DNA of 64,000 nucleotides. Source: Janthinobacterium lividum. Lineage in GTDB: Bacteria; Pseudomonadota; Gammaproteobacteria; Burkholderiales; Burkholderiaceae_D. A program made the position numbers and the translations under genes. Below the pieces are notes generated by a model that was given only the letters and a program-made list of their open reading frames with translations, ran no database searches and had not been told where the DNA came from. Below are positions 1 through 9,889 of the stretch, in pieces (the stretch's first letter is position 1; every line of letters begins with the position of its first letter). Location: contig NZ_CP075583.1 in the NCBI RefSeq assembly GCF_023509035.1, forward strand, positions 5,642,001-5,706,000, written 5' to 3'.

Positions 1-18
1 CGCACCTGAAAGCGGACG

Positions 19-55
19 AAAAAAAAGCGCCGCGACAGGAAACCCGTCGCGGCGC
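19..55 (-). terminator. Rho-independent terminator of the DMT transporter gene
   Basis: A perfect 10-bp stem (GCGCCGCGAC at 27-36 with GTCGCGGCGC at 46-55) has a 9-base loop. On the minus strand it is followed by a T-tract (A-run at 19-26 on the plus strand). It lies just past the stop of the minus-strand transporter gene. Confidence 0.85.
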
Positions 56-99
56 AAAGGAGACCGATCGGTATTGCCGATCAGTTCAGGAAAAAAAGG

Positions 100-1000
100 T
101 CAGGCGCTGGCCTGCACGGCCGGCATGGATACTGGCTTGGCAGTGGGTCGCTGCGCCAGCAAGACCACGGCGGCCAGCACCATGGCGCCGCCCAGCAATT
201 GCGTGCCGCTGACGGATTCCTTCAGCAAGGTCACGCCGGAACGCCATCGTGATGACAGGTTCAAACGTGGAAATGATGGACGCCTTGGCCGCGCCGATTT
301 GCGCCACGCCGGCAAAGAAGGCGGCAATGGCGATGGCCGTCGAGAACAGGGCGATGGCGCTGACGGCCAGCCAGCCCGTCGCCGTGCCCGGCAAGGACAC
401 GCCTTGCCACAAGGCAATCGCGCTGTTCGACAAGCCGGCCGTGCCCAGTATCACCACGCAAGCGGCCAATGGGTGAATATTCTCGCGGCTTTTCGACAGA
501 CTGTTGCCAAACAGGATGTACACGGCGTACACGCCGGCGGCCATCAATGCCAGCGCGATGCCGATGGGCTGGCCCTGCAGCTTGCCGCCCAGGGTGATGG
601 CCATGCCGGCAATCGCCAGCGCCATCAGCACCAGCATGCGCCGGTCCAGCTTTTCCCAGCCCAGCGCCAGTGCGAGGATGGTGACCAGCACGGGATACAC
701 GTACAGCAGCATGCCGCACAGACCGCTGCTGGCATACATCAGGGCATTGAAATAGCCTTGCGACTGGGCCGTGTACATCAGGCCCATCAGCATGTAGCCA
801 GCCAGCAGACGGCCGCGCGGCAAGCGCCAGCCGCCCAGCCACACGAGCGGCAGCAGCAGCATGGCGGCGATGACGAAACGCAAGGCCAGCATGGTCGACG
901 GGTTGACCCCGGACGCATATGCCGCCTTGGCAAACACTGCGGAACTGCCGAAACCGGCGGCCGAGAGCAACACCAGCGCAACAGCGCGGCGATCAGACAT
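100..1000 (-). CDS. DMT/EamA-family transporter, one frameshift
   Basis: Inner-membrane drug/metabolite transporter of the EamA family, normally about ten membrane helices exporting small metabolites; the substrate cannot be read from sequence. The start ATG at 1000 has AAAGAGG 7 bases upstream. The reading frame runs to a conserved segment STFEPVITMA and then shifts. The following segment, VTLLKESVSGTQLLGGA, lies in another frame ending at 100. One extra C in the CC at 236-241 explains this; removing it gives a typical 299-residue protein. This is more likely a sequencing error than a pseudogene. It is divergent from a LysR regulator that probably controls it. Confidence 0.85.
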
Positions 1001-1095
1001 GACTAAACCTCTTTGAATACACCTGGGCAAACCTGCTGCGCATCGCGACGGTTTTCCCAGGCGTTGTAAATATAAATGCCAAGCAAGGCTGGGGG

Positions 1096-1134
1096 TGATT
1101 CATGCGTGAATCATATTGCGGGTCACTTCACGCA
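1096..1134. promoter_or_regulatory. Candidate LysR operator between transporter and regulator
   Basis: TGATTCA-TGCG-TGAATCA (1096-1113) is a perfect 7-bp inverted repeat with a 4-bp spacer, of the T-N-A form used by LysR regulators. A second arm, TTCACGCA at 1127-1134, is the inverse of TGCGTGAA at 1103-1110. The position midway between the divergent genes fits autoregulation plus control of the transporter. Binding is inferred. Confidence 0.45.
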
Positions 1135-1231
1135 TAGCCGGCATCATATTCGCTTGCGCAAAATGAAACAAACCAATATTCTTCACGGATAGGCCAAATA
1201 ATACTGAGGCTCAATTCTCTTGAAGAGTGCC

Positions 1232-2176
1232 ATGTCACGTCCCTTGCCCCCACTCGCCGCCCTGCACGCCTTCGAAGCGGCCGCCCGCCATGAAGGTTTC
1301 CAGCGCGCGGGCGAAGAATTGCACGTCTCGGCCGGCGCCATCGGCCACCACGTGAAACAGCTGGAAGCGTGGCTGGGCATCGTGCTGTTCCAGCGCCTGC
1401 CGCGCGGCGTGGTGCTCACCAGCGCCGGCCAGCGCTATGCGGCCTCGCTGGGGCCCATCCTCAACCAACTGGCCGAGGTGTCCGAGCAGGCGCGGCGCCA
1501 GGGCGATGACAAGGTGGTGACGGTGACGGCCACCAGCTCGCTCGTCTCGCGCTGGCTGATGCCGCGCCTGGGCCGCCTGCGCGACCGCTATCCGCAGATC
1601 GAACTGCGCGTGCTGGCCTCGATGCACCCGGTCGACTTGGCGCGCGATGGCGTCGATGTGGCCATTCGCCTGGGACCGGGCCGCTATCCGGGCCTCAAAG
1701 TGGATTTGCTGATGGAAGAATGGTTTTCCGCCGTCTGCAGCCCCGGCTTTCGCGCCAACGCGGCCAGCCTGCGCCAGCCCGCTGATCTGCTGCGTTATCC
1801 GCTGCTGCACGATGAACCGGAAGTGCATTTACCCGGCGAAATCGACTGGACCCGCTGGCTGCACAGTTGCGGCGTGCATTACAGCGGCAATAGCGGCAAC
1901 AGCGGCGCGCGCTTTTCACATACATATTTATGCCTGGACGCGGCCGCCAGCGGCCAGGGCGTGGCCATCGCCGCCAGCCCCCTGATCGGCGACGATCTGC
2001 GCTCGGGCCGCCTGGTGCGCGTGTTCGAACACGCCGTGCGCGGCCCCCACTGCTATTATCTGCTGCGCTCGCCCCAGGCGGAAACGCGGCCCCTAGTGCA
2101 TGCATTCTGCGAATGGCTGATCGCCGAGGCGCGCGCCGACCAGGAAACTGTCTGGCCCACCGTGGAGACCGCATGA
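1232..2176 (+). CDS. LysR-family transcriptional regulator (GcvA-like)
   Basis: A 314-residue LysR-type regulator. The N-terminal winged helix (about residues 3-62, with LAALHAFEAAARHEGFQRA and AIGHHVKQLE) is of the GcvA/AmpR sort. An effector-binding domain follows (about 90-300; VTVTATSSLVSRWLMPRLGR, DGVDVAIRLGPG). The ATG at 1232 is chosen over an in-frame TTG at 1220 because the family start falls here and a GAAGAG lies just upstream. The gene is divergent from the DMT transporter, which is its likely target. Its stop overlaps the start of the next gene (ATGA), so the two are probably translated together. The effector is unknown. Confidence 0.9.
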   Translation: MSRPLPPLAALHAFEAAARHEGFQRAGEELHVSAGAIGHHVKQLEAWLGIVLFQRLPRGVVLTSAGQRYAASLGPILNQLAEVSEQARRQGDDKVVTVTATSSLVSRWLMPRLGRLRDRYPQIELRVLASMHPVDLARDGVDVAIRLGPGRYPGLKVDLLMEEWFSAVCSPGFRANAASLRQPADLLRYPLLHDEPEVHLPGEIDWTRWLHSCGVHYSGNSGNSGARFSHTYLCLDAAASGQGVAIAASPLIGDDLRSGRLVRVFEHAVRGPHCYYLLRSPQAETRPLVHAFCEWLIAEARADQETVWPTVETA

Positions 2177-2514
2177 CGAGCAGGGAACTGACGCGCAGCG
2201 CCGAATATATAGTCCAGCATGCATATGAACAGGTCAGCGTAACTGCGTCCGATGGACGGCGGCAAGAGCTGGGCGAATTCTATGGCGACCCGGCCGTGGC
2301 CTTGATCGACATCAATGAACAATGGTGCGCCGTGGCGGGCGAGGGATTGGTGCTGTGCCGGCTGGGCCAGCCGTTCGGACATTGCGTGGGCTATTTCCGC
2401 GAACCCGGAGCAACCGTCTGGGTCATGGAACTACGGCAAACAGGGCCGTTTGCGCTGGAGTGGCAGGATGAGGATGGCGCTTGGCACACCCTAGACTTCT
2501 CGGTACGACTGTAA
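2173..2514 (+). CDS. Hypothetical protein coupled to the LysR gene
   Basis: A 113-residue acidic soluble protein I do not recognise. It has no signal peptide or membrane segment. Visible segments include a tryptophan-containing middle (INEQWCAVAGEGLVLCRLGQ) and a C-terminus rich in W/E/D (LEWQDEDGAWHTLDFSVRL). Its ATG overlaps the LysR stop as ATGA, which supports it being a real, translationally coupled gene. Codon use matches its neighbours (GC-rich third positions). The role is unknown; linkage suggests it serves the same response as the regulator and the transporter. Confidence 0.7.
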   Translation: MTSRELTRSAEYIVQHAYEQVSVTASDGRRQELGEFYGDPAVALIDINEQWCAVAGEGLVLCRLGQPFGHCVGYFREPGATVWVMELRQTGPFALEWQDEDGAWHTLDFSVRL

Positions 2515-2526
2515 CGGGACCTTCGC

Positions 2527-2647
2527 GACGCCTCACAAAACCGTAGCGAGCGGAAGGGAGAGGTGGCTAAGAAGCGCAACCGTACTTTTAGTACGGTGAG
2601 CATCGCAGGCCGCCTATACCGACGCGCAGTAGGGTTTGTGAGGTGTC
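2527..2647 (+). repeat. 121-bp palindromic dispersed repeat, copy 1
   Basis: Intergenic element between two convergent genes. Its ends are imperfect inverted repeats: GACGCCTCACAAAACC at 2527 and GGGTTTGTGAGGTGTC ending at 2647. At its centre is a perfect hairpin, ACCGTAC-TTTTA-GTACGGT (2579-2597). It aligns without gaps over all 121 bp to the inverted second copy at 51115-51235, with about 96 of 121 positions identical by hand count. Several differences preserve base pairing. No transposase is present. Confidence 0.8.
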
Positions 2648-2653
2648 CTCACG

Positions 2654-3250
2654 TTATAGCTTGATGAAATGCTCGCGGTAGTATTTCAGCTCTTCGATCG
2701 ATTCCAGGATGTCGGCCAGGGCCGTGTGCTTCTGGTGTTTCTTGAAGCCGGTGGCGATTTCCGGTTTCCAGCGCTTGCACAGCTCTTTGAGTGTCGACAC
2801 GTCAACATTGCGATAGTGGAAGAATGCTTCCAGCTTCGGCATGCCACGTACCATGAAGCGGCGGTCCTGGCCGATGGTGTTGCCGCACATGGGCGATTTG
2901 CCTGCTGGTACGTATTTCTTCAGGAACGCGATCAGTTCCGCTTCCGCCTGGGCTTCCGTCACGGTCGACGCTTTCACCTTGTCGATCAAGCCGGAGCGGC
3001 CATGCGTGCCCTTGTTCCAGGCATCCATCTTGTTCAGGGTTTCATCCGATTGATGGATCACAAACACGGGGCCTTCGGCCAGCAGGTTCAAGTGCATATC
3101 CGTCACTACCACCGCCACCTCGATGATGCGGTCGGTATCGGGCTCCAGGCCTGTCATTTCCATGTCGACCCAGACCAGGTTCATCTCATTTGGACGTGCA
3201 GGTACGGCAGGTGCGGGGGTGGATGCAGTTAAGTCGGTCGCTTGTGACAT
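2654..3250 (-). CDS. orn: Oligoribonuclease
   Basis: A 3'-5' exoribonuclease that degrades 2-5-nt RNAs and pGpG, the linear product of c-di-GMP breakdown, in the cytoplasm. The DEDDh set is complete: D29 and E31 ([14 protein letters not shown]), D129 (NTIGQDRRF), H175 and D180 (HTALADI). The ATG at 3250 is preceded by AAGAGAG and gives 198 residues, about 20 longer than the family because of an N-terminal Ala/Pro stretch. An internal ATG at 3184 would give the usual length. Its pGpG activity would complement the Wsp and GGDEF-EAL proteins found elsewhere in the window. Confidence 0.96.
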   Translation of the reverse strand: MSQATDLTASTPAPAVPARPNEMNLVWVDMEMTGLEPDTDRIIEVAVVVTDMHLNLLAEGPVFVIHQSDETLNKMDAWNKGTHGRSGLIDKVKASTVTEAQAEAELIAFLKKYVPAGKSPMCGNTIGQDRRFMVRGMPKLEAFFHYRNVDVSTLKELCKRWKPEIATGFKKHQKHTALADILESIEELKYYREHFIKL

Positions 3251-3306
3251 AATTCTCTCTTGGCCTAATCAAACTAAATAATCAGCCATTTTCTCACAGG
3301 CACAGA

Positions 3307-4587
3307 ATGTATTCACTCGCGTTTTCGATTTTGTTTGTATCCGTCCTCGTTTTGACCCTGGCCGTGCGCTTCTGGCTGGCCTCGCGGCAGATTCGTCATG
3401 TGCTCGCGCACCGCGCCGCTGTCCCCGCGGAATTTGCGGAAAAGATCCCGCTGGCCGCGCACCAGAAGGCCGCCGACTACACGGTGGCGAAGACCAAGTT
3501 CGGCTTGCTGACCCTGCTGATCAACTATGCCGTGCTGATCGGTTTTACTTTGCTGGGCGGCCTGCAATGGCTGGCGCTGTACTTGCATGAATGGATGGGG
3601 CCGGGCTCGCCCATGCTGTATCAGATCGGCCTGATCGCCGCCTTTGCCGCCATTTCCGGCCTGATCGACCTGCCCTTCGACTATTACCGCCAGTTCGTGC
3701 TGGAGCAGCGCTTCGGCTTCAACACCATGGCGCGCAAGCTGTTCTTCACGGACATGCTCAAAGGCGTGGGCCTGGGCGCCGTCATCGGCCTGCCGCTGAT
3801 CTGGGTCGTGCTGACCCTGATGGCCAAGTCGGGCGACCTGTGGTGGCTGTATGCGTGGTTCGTCTGGAGCGGCTTCCAGTTGCTGATGATGGTCCTGTTC
3901 CCGACCGTCATCGCACCGCTGTTCAACAAATTCACGCCGCTGGCCGACGAATCCTTGAAAAGCCGCATCGAAGGCTTGATGCAGCGCGTCGGTTTCGCCT
4001 CGAAAGGCTTGTTCGTCATGGATGGCTCGAAGCGCAGCGCACACGGTAATGCGTATTTCTCGGGTTTTGGCGCCAACAAGCGCATCGTCTTCTTCGACAC
4101 CCTGCTGTCGCGCCTGGCACCGCAGGAAATCGAAGCCGTGCTGGCGCATGAACTGGGCCACTTCAAGCTCAAGCACATCGTCAAGCGCATCGTCATGATG
4201 TTCCTCATCTCGCTGGGCTTTTTGGCGCTGCTGGGCTTCCTGAAGACGCAGCCGTGGTTTTACGCGGGTCTGGGCGTGGACCCTGTCGCCCTGGCGCTGA
4301 CGGGCCAGCCAACGGATGCGCTTGCACTGCTGCTGTTCATGCTGGTATTGCCGGTCTTCACTTTCCTGTTGGGACCGTTGACCTCGCTCAGCTCACGCAA
4401 GCACGAATTCGAGGCCGATGCCTTTGCCGCCACGCACACGCAGGCGGACGACCTGGTCTCGGCGCTCGTGAAAATGTATGAAGACAATGCGTCGACCCTG
4501 ACGCCCGACCCGCTGCACTCGGCCTTCTACGACTCGCACCCGCCGGCCAGCGTGCGCATCCGCCACTTGAAAGGGGCTGCCACATGA
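3307..4587 (+). CDS. M48-family membrane zinc metalloprotease (Ste24-like)
   Basis: A 426-residue inner-membrane peptidase of the M48 / CAAX prenyl protease 1 type. Several hydrophobic segments precede the zinc motif HELGH (H281, E282, H285), and the third zinc ligand is probably E369 in [12 protein letters not shown]. The conserved FSRK-like segment appears as [11 protein letters not shown]. In bacteria such enzymes probably take part in membrane-protein quality control; no prenylated substrate is implied. The gene starts operon-like overlaps: its stop overlaps the phhB start as ATGA, and phhB overlaps rsgA in the same way. Confidence 0.92.
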   Translation: MYSLAFSILFVSVLVLTLAVRFWLASRQIRHVLAHRAAVPAEFAEKIPLAAHQKAADYTVAKTKFGLLTLLINYAVLIGFTLLGGLQWLALYLHEWMGPGSPMLYQIGLIAAFAAISGLIDLPFDYYRQFVLEQRFGFNTMARKLFFTDMLKGVGLGAVIGLPLIWVVLTLMAKSGDLWWLYAWFVWSGFQLLMMVLFPTVIAPLFNKFTPLADESLKSRIEGLMQRVGFASKGLFVMDGSKRSAHGNAYFSGFGANKRIVFFDTLLSRLAPQEIEAVLAHELGHFKLKHIVKRIVMMFLISLGFLALLGFLKTQPWFYAGLGVDPVALALTGQPTDALALLLFMLVLPVFTFLLGPLTSLSSRKHEFEADAFAATHTQADDLVSALVKMYEDNASTLTPDPLHSAFYDSHPPASVRIRHLKGAAT

Positions 4588-4949
4588 ATACGCCATCGAC
4601 CTCGCAAGACCTGGCCCAACTGTCCTGCGCGCCGCGCCAGCAGGCACTGGGCGACACGGACATCGCCACCCTGCACGCCTTGCTGCCCCAGTGGACCTTG
4701 CAAAATGGCAAGCTGTGCCGCGACTTCGGCTTCAAAAATTACTACCAGACCCTGGCGTTCGTGAACGCCCTGGCCTATATGACCCATACGCAAGACCACC
4801 ATCCGGAGCTCATCATTACTTACAAAACCTGCGCCGTGCGCTACGACACGCACTCGGTCAACCAGGGCGCCGGCGGCCTGTCCGAAAACGACTTCATCTG
4901 CGCCGCCAAGGCAGACCTCATCTACCAGAGCAGCCAGGTGGCCCCATGA
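4584..4949 (+). CDS. phhB: 4a-hydroxytetrahydrobiopterin dehydratase (pterin-4a-carbinolamine dehydratase)
   Basis: A 121-residue PCD/DCoH-fold enzyme that dehydrates 4a-hydroxytetrahydrobiopterin so the cofactor can be recycled after phenylalanine hydroxylation. The family signature TQDHHPE is present near residue 70, followed by [18 protein letters not shown]. The length is normal. It overlaps the upstream protease gene and the downstream rsgA by 4 bp each, so translation is probably coupled. No phenylalanine hydroxylase gene is in the window. Confidence 0.93.
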   Translation: MNTPSTSQDLAQLSCAPRQQALGDTDIATLHALLPQWTLQNGKLCRDFGFKNYYQTLAFVNALAYMTHTQDHHPELIITYKTCAVRYDTHSVNQGAGGLSENDFICAAKADLIYQSSQVAP

Positions 4950-5851
4950 GCGAAGGCAAGTTGACGGGCATCATCATCGCCGCCCACGGCCGCCACTACC
5001 TGGCCGACGTGGATGGCGCCAAGCTGCAATGCGTGACGCGCGGCAAGAAAACCAATGTGGCCGTGGGCGACATCGTGCACCTGACGCGCACTTCCAACGA
5101 CCAGGCCGTCATCGACCGCATCGAGGAACGCAAGACCCTGCTGTACCGCTCGGACCAATATAAATCCAAGCTGCTGGCCGCCAATCTGACGCAGCTGTTC
5201 ATCGTCGTGGCGACGGAACCGGGCTTTGCCGACGATCTGATCTCGCGCTCGCTGGTGGCGGCCGACGCGGCCGGCATCGAGGCGCGCATCATCCTGAATA
5301 AAACGGATGTGACCGCTTCGCTGGAGCGGGCCCGCGAACGCCTGCTGCCGTATTCCTCGATGGGTTATCCCGTCGATGAAGTGTCGGCGCGCGCCGACCC
5401 GGAACACGCCGTGGCCACCCTGGCGCCGCTGCTGGCGGGCCAGTCGTCTATCCTCATCGGCCAGTCGGGCATGGGCAAGTCGTCCCTGATCAACCTGCTG
5501 GTGCCGGATGCGGACATCGCCGTGCGGGAAATCTCGGCCGCGCTCGACACGGGCAAGCACACGACGACCTTTACGCGCCTGTACAAGCTCGATGAACTGG
5601 GCGCGAACAGCTCCATCATCGATTCGCCCGGCTTCCAGGAATTTGGCCTGTACCACCTGTCCGAGGGCATGCTGGAGCGGGCCTTCCGCGAATTCCAGCC
5701 CTACCTGGGCGGCTGCAAGTTCTATAACTGCCGCCACCTGATCGAGCCGCAGTGCGCCATTCTGCAAGCCTTGTCTGAAGGCAAGATCGCCAAGATGCGC
5801 CACACCCTGTACGGCCAGTTGCTGCACGAATCGGCGCAAACGCTGTATTGA
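4946..5851 (+). CDS. rsgA: Small ribosomal subunit biogenesis GTPase RsgA
   Basis: A 301-residue circularly permuted GTPase that acts late in 30S assembly. Domains in order: OB fold (about 1-70), then GTPase motifs in permuted order, G4 NKTD, G1 GQSGMGKSS and G3 DSPG, then a C-terminal zinc segment [14 protein letters not shown] with the usual Cys/His ligands. The start is the ATG at 4946, which overlaps the phhB stop; an open frame further upstream in this phase is only the shadow of phhB. The length is within the family range. Confidence 0.96.
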   Translation: MSEGKLTGIIIAAHGRHYLADVDGAKLQCVTRGKKTNVAVGDIVHLTRTSNDQAVIDRIEERKTLLYRSDQYKSKLLAANLTQLFIVVATEPGFADDLISRSLVAADAAGIEARIILNKTDVTASLERARERLLPYSSMGYPVDEVSARADPEHAVATLAPLLAGQSSILIGQSGMGKSSLINLLVPDADIAVREISAALDTGKHTTTFTRLYKLDELGANSSIIDSPGFQEFGLYHLSEGMLERAFREFQPYLGGCKFYNCRHLIEPQCAILQALSEGKIAKMRHTLYGQLLHESAQTLY

Positions 5852-5915
5852 GAAATATTTTTCTCATTCAAATTTAGCGCCGCCAAACACCCGGCAGGCG
5901 AAATTTAATTTCGCC
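5849..5915 (+). other. Two stem-loops after rsgA
   Basis: TGAGAAA-TATT-TTTCTCA (5849-5866) contains the rsgA stop codon in its stem. GGCGAAAT-TTA-ATTTCGCC (5897-5915) is a perfect 8-bp stem. Neither has a clean T-tract, so termination is possible but not established. Confidence 0.35.
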
Positions 5916-6120
5916 GCCGAGCCCGCCTTCCGACTTTAATCCCAAAACCATTCATCTGCCGTTTTATGCATTTCATGACGTAAAACCTGCCTTCCATCGC
6001 CTGCCGCTGGCGCTGGCCAGGCACGTTTGCTAACTTGACACCAGTCCCTGCCGGAAAGCTGCCAGCGACCACACGATCTAACTCCAACCACTCCCGTCAT
6101 CCTGATCGAAGGTGAATGTC

Positions 6121-6576
6121 ATGCATACCAAACGCCTCCTCCCCATTATCGCCGCCCTGTTCGCATTTGTCGGCGGCACCGCCCAGGCCCAAACTGCCGC
6201 TGGACCGCAAACCACTGACAGCGTGCGCGTCACCTCTGGCAACGACTATCACGTCACGGCCCAGGAAGCCTTCGACATCGAACAGCAATACCGCATGTCA
6301 AATGGACAACGCCTGGAAGTCCACCAGCAGGGCAACCATTTCTTTGGTCGCCTGATCGACGACCGTGAATGGCAGGAAAAGCCCAGCGTGGAAATCTACC
6401 CCACCGGGCCGGGCCAGTTTGTCAGCAAAAAGGGCGCGACCTTCGTTTTCAGCAATGTGGGGGAGCGCGTGGTGATCGACGATGCCCAGTTCTTGCCCGG
6501 CTTGCACATGCCCGCTGGCATGCACAGCGCCAGCACCATGAGCGGCAGCGGCAGCATCCGCCTGGTGTCGCGTTAA
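6121..6576 (+). CDS. Small exported hypothetical protein
   Basis: A 151-residue protein with a classical signal peptide (KRLLPIIAALFAFVGG, probable cleavage after AQA near residue 22). The mature part holds no domain I recognise; it is polar and ends in a Ser/Gly-rich tail (ASTMSGSGSIRLVSR). The segment AFDIEQQYRMSNGQRLEV is typical of small periplasmic proteins common in Oxalobacteraceae. The ATG at 6121 is preferred to a GTG at 6112 because GAAGGTG (6108-6114) then sits 6 bases upstream. Nothing suggests an operon with its neighbours. The location is probably the periplasm. Confidence 0.75.
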   Translation: MHTKRLLPIIAALFAFVGGTAQAQTAAGPQTTDSVRVTSGNDYHVTAQEAFDIEQQYRMSNGQRLEVHQQGNHFFGRLIDDREWQEKPSVEIYPTGPGQFVSKKGATFVFSNVGERVVIDDAQFLPGLHMPAGMHSASTMSGSGSIRLVSR

Positions 6577-6750
6577 GCGCCACCAGCCGTCGGTGGCACG
6601 GCAGGGTAAACGCCCTGCCATGCCGTCCGTGCGGGACGCACAATTCTGTCCGGCACACTGAACAATTCCCCTGAATGCAGCTTACAATGCCATCACACAT
6701 GGCCTGTGCGGTCGCAGGCTGGCGCCACTGTTTGCGGGGAGAATGCTTGA

Positions 6751-9605
6751 ATGGAAATGTTCGCGCTCGAACACGACGTAGCGCAGTGGGAAAGCGCATT
6801 GCTGCCGTTGCGCGGCGCCGGGCGCGTACCGCTGCTGCTGTTGCTGTCCTGGCATTTGCGCCAGCGTGATTGCAACAGAGCAATTGAGCTGAGCGAGGAA
6901 GCGCATCTGCTGCTGCCGCTGGCCGGCCTGGAAGCGGCAGCACAGGAACAGGCGCGCGCGCGTTTGCAACTGGTGCAGGCGGAAGTGGCATGGCTGCAAG
7001 GTGCGCTCGATGCGGCCGAAAGCCTGGCCATGGCGGCGCACGCCATCCTGTGCGCGCACGGCGACGGCGCCGGCTGCGCCGACGCCCACTGGCTGCAGTC
7101 CTCGATCGCCGTCGACCGCGGTGACCATGCACGCTGCGATGCCGAGCTGCAGGCCGCTGCGGAGCAAGCGCGCAGCGCCGGCGATGCGATGCGCGCCAGC
7201 CTGGCCGACGCGGCCACGGCGCGCTGGGCCGTGTTGCGCGATGCGCCGGCCGCGCAAGCGCGTTGGGGCAGCCATTTCCAGGCCGACAGCGCCAGCGGTA
7301 AGCTGCCCGCGCCGCTGGCTGCCTGGGTGCATGACTTCCGCGGCTTGCTGGCGCACACCTCGCGCGACCTGGGCACGGCCGCCGGCCACTACATGCAAAG
7401 TTACGAGGCGGCGCTGGAAAGCGGCCAGCTGCGCGGCGCCATCACGGCCGCCATCAATATCGGCGACTGCTTCGCCAGCCTCAACGACAACGAATCAGCC
7501 CTCGAATGGATGCAGTGCGCGCTGGATCTGGCCCGCCCCACCGGCTGGCCGCGCAGCATCGGCGCCTGCCAGACGCATACGGCCGAAACCATGCGCAAGC
7601 TGGGACGGCTGGCCGCCGCCGAAGACTTGCTGCGCCAGGCGCTGCTCATCCTGGCGCCCGTGGCGGGCGCGCGCACCTATGCCAACGCCCTGTTCCACCT
7701 GGGCGAGCTGAGCCTGGACAAGGGCGACTACGACACGGCGCTCGATGCCTTCAGCCGGCTGGCGCAGCGCGCCGAAGCGCTGGGCCAGGCCGATTTCCGC
7801 AGCATGGCGCAGCGCGGCAGCGCCCACGCGCTGTCTTACCTGGACCGTCCGGACGAGGCGCTGCAGGCGGCCGAACGGGCTTGCCAGCTGGCCACCGCGC
7901 AGGGCGACGCCATGCACCAGGTGGCGGCGCTGCGCGTCTTGTCCATGTTGCATGCGCGCCATGAACTGCCGCCGCCCGCAGGCATGCTGGAACGCAATCC
8001 CGCCCTGCATTTCCTGCACCAGGCGCTGCAGGTGGCTGCCTCCATCGAAGGCTATTCGCCGCCCGGCGAACTGCTCGATGCGCTGGCGCGCGAATACGCA
8101 CACGCGGGCGACTATGCGCGCGCCTACGATATCGCCCTCGATGCAGGCATGGCGCGCGAAAAAGCCACACCCAGCAAGCGAGCAACCGCGCCACCGCCAT
8201 GCAGATCTACCACCAGACGGAACATGCGCGCTCGGAAGGCTATCACCACCGCGAGCTGGCCGCCTCCGAAGCGCGCCGCGCCGAAGTGCTGCAACAGACC
8301 AGCGACACCCTGGAACGGCTGTCGGCCATCGGCCAGGAAATCACCACCCACCTCGACGCCAGCGCCGTATTCCAGGTACTCGACCGCCACGTGCATGCCT
8401 TGCTGCCAGTCAACACCTTCGCCGTCTACATGCTCGACGCAGGGGGCACGGCGCTGCGCCGCGCGCACGGCATGGAAGCGGGCCGGCCCCTGTCCGACAA
8501 CGCCATTCCGCTGAGCAACCCGCGCGCCTATTCCGTGCGCTGCCTGCTGGGCCGGCGCGAAGTGTATATCGACCAGGTACCGCCGAAGCGCCACGCCTAC
8601 ACGGTGCCCGGCACCCTGCATAACCAGAGCGTGCTGTACGTGCCCTTGACCGTGGGCGAGCGCGTACTGGGCGTGATGACGGTGCAAGCTTGCCATGCCC
8701 ATGCCTACGGCGAACGCGAACGCCTGATCTTCCGCACCCTGTGCGCGTATGGCGCCATCGCGCTCGACAATGCCAGCGCCTACCGGCAACTGCAAGATGC
8801 ACAGGCGCAATTGGTATCGCAGGAAAAACTGGCCGCCCTCGGTTCCCTGATGGCCGGCGTGGCGCATGAACTCAATACCCCGATCGGCAATAGTTTATTA
8901 ATCGCCAGCACCATGCAACAAAAGACGGAAGACCTGGAACGCCTGATGACCGGTCCCGGCCTGCGCCGCTCGGACCTGGCCGCCTTCATCGACGATGCGG
9001 GCAAGGCTTCGGCGCTGGTGATGCGCGGCCTGCGCAGCGCGGCCGACCTGGTCAACAGCTTCAAGCAGGTGGCCGTCGACCGCACCACCGAGCAGCGGCG
9101 CCGGTTTGACTTGCAACAAGTGAGCAATGAAATCATCGCCACTGTCATGAACCGCATCCGCAGCTCGGGCCACCGCATCGAAGTGGAGATCGACTTCGGC
9201 ATCGCCATGGACAGCTATCCCGGCCCGCTCGGCCAGGTGATCACCAATTTGATCAACAATGCCCTGCTGCACGCCTTCGCCCCCACGCCCAACGATGGCG
9301 CCGCAGGCACGGGCTGCATGCGCCTGTCCGCCAGGACGGAGGCGGCACGCGTGCAGATCGTCTTCGAGGACAATGGCGGCGGCATCGCCGAACAGCATTT
9401 GTCGCGCATCTTCGACCCTTTCTTTACTACCAAGCTGGGCCAGGGTGGCAGCGGCCTGGGTTTGTCGATCAGCTACAACATCGTCACGGCCCTGCTGGGC
9501 GGCACCATCCAGGTGGCCAGCAGCCCCGCCGGCACGCGTTTCACCCTGGACTTGCCCTTGGTAGCGCCCCAGCTGGACGGCGCTGCGCCCGCCAGCATCT
9601 ATTAA
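6751..9605 (+). CDS. TPR-GAF sensor histidine kinase, one frameshift
   Basis: A large cytoplasmic-looking histidine kinase of 951 residues once a missing base near 8167-8171 is restored. Before the shift the frame encodes an all-helical TPR-like region (about 1-470). After it come a coiled coil, a GAF domain (about 530-680), a HisKA region with GVAHELNTPIGN, and an HATPase domain with NLINNALLHAF, EDNGGGIA and GSGLGLSIS. The join is the segment AREKAT followed by TQQASNRATAMQIYHQT. The start at 6751 has GGGGAGA 8 bases upstream. No receiver domain or adjacent response regulator is present. A sequencing error is the likely cause of the shift. Confidence 0.85.
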
Positions 9606-9665
9606 TCCACCCCCTTTGCCCGGGCGCAGGCTTGCCTATACAAGTACGCGCCCGGCCAGTCTTTC

Positions 9666-9691
9666 CAATCTAAAAGCAAAACCCTTATAAT
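9666..9691 (+). promoter_or_regulatory. Candidate argF promoter
   Basis: A consensus TATAAT at 9686-9691 lies about 200 bases before the argF start. A weak TTTCCA-like -35 is 18 bases upstream. The rest of the gap from 9606 to 9889 shows only an inverted repeat, CCGGGCGC/GCGCCCGG, right after the kinase gene. Confidence 0.4.
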
Positions 9692-9889
9692 TGAACGGCT
9701 GAAGTACTTGCCATTGCATTATTTTCAACTTGGCAAACCGCATCGTACCGCGCGACAGGCGTCGCGCTGGCACCGATCAACACAGCAGCGCGCCGGGCGA
9801 GGCAGTCATCAGCACGAGATGTTTTACGCTGATGCAACCCGGCGGGAAAGGCACGCCGCCGGCGGCCTGCGCATCTTCAAGTGGTCATT

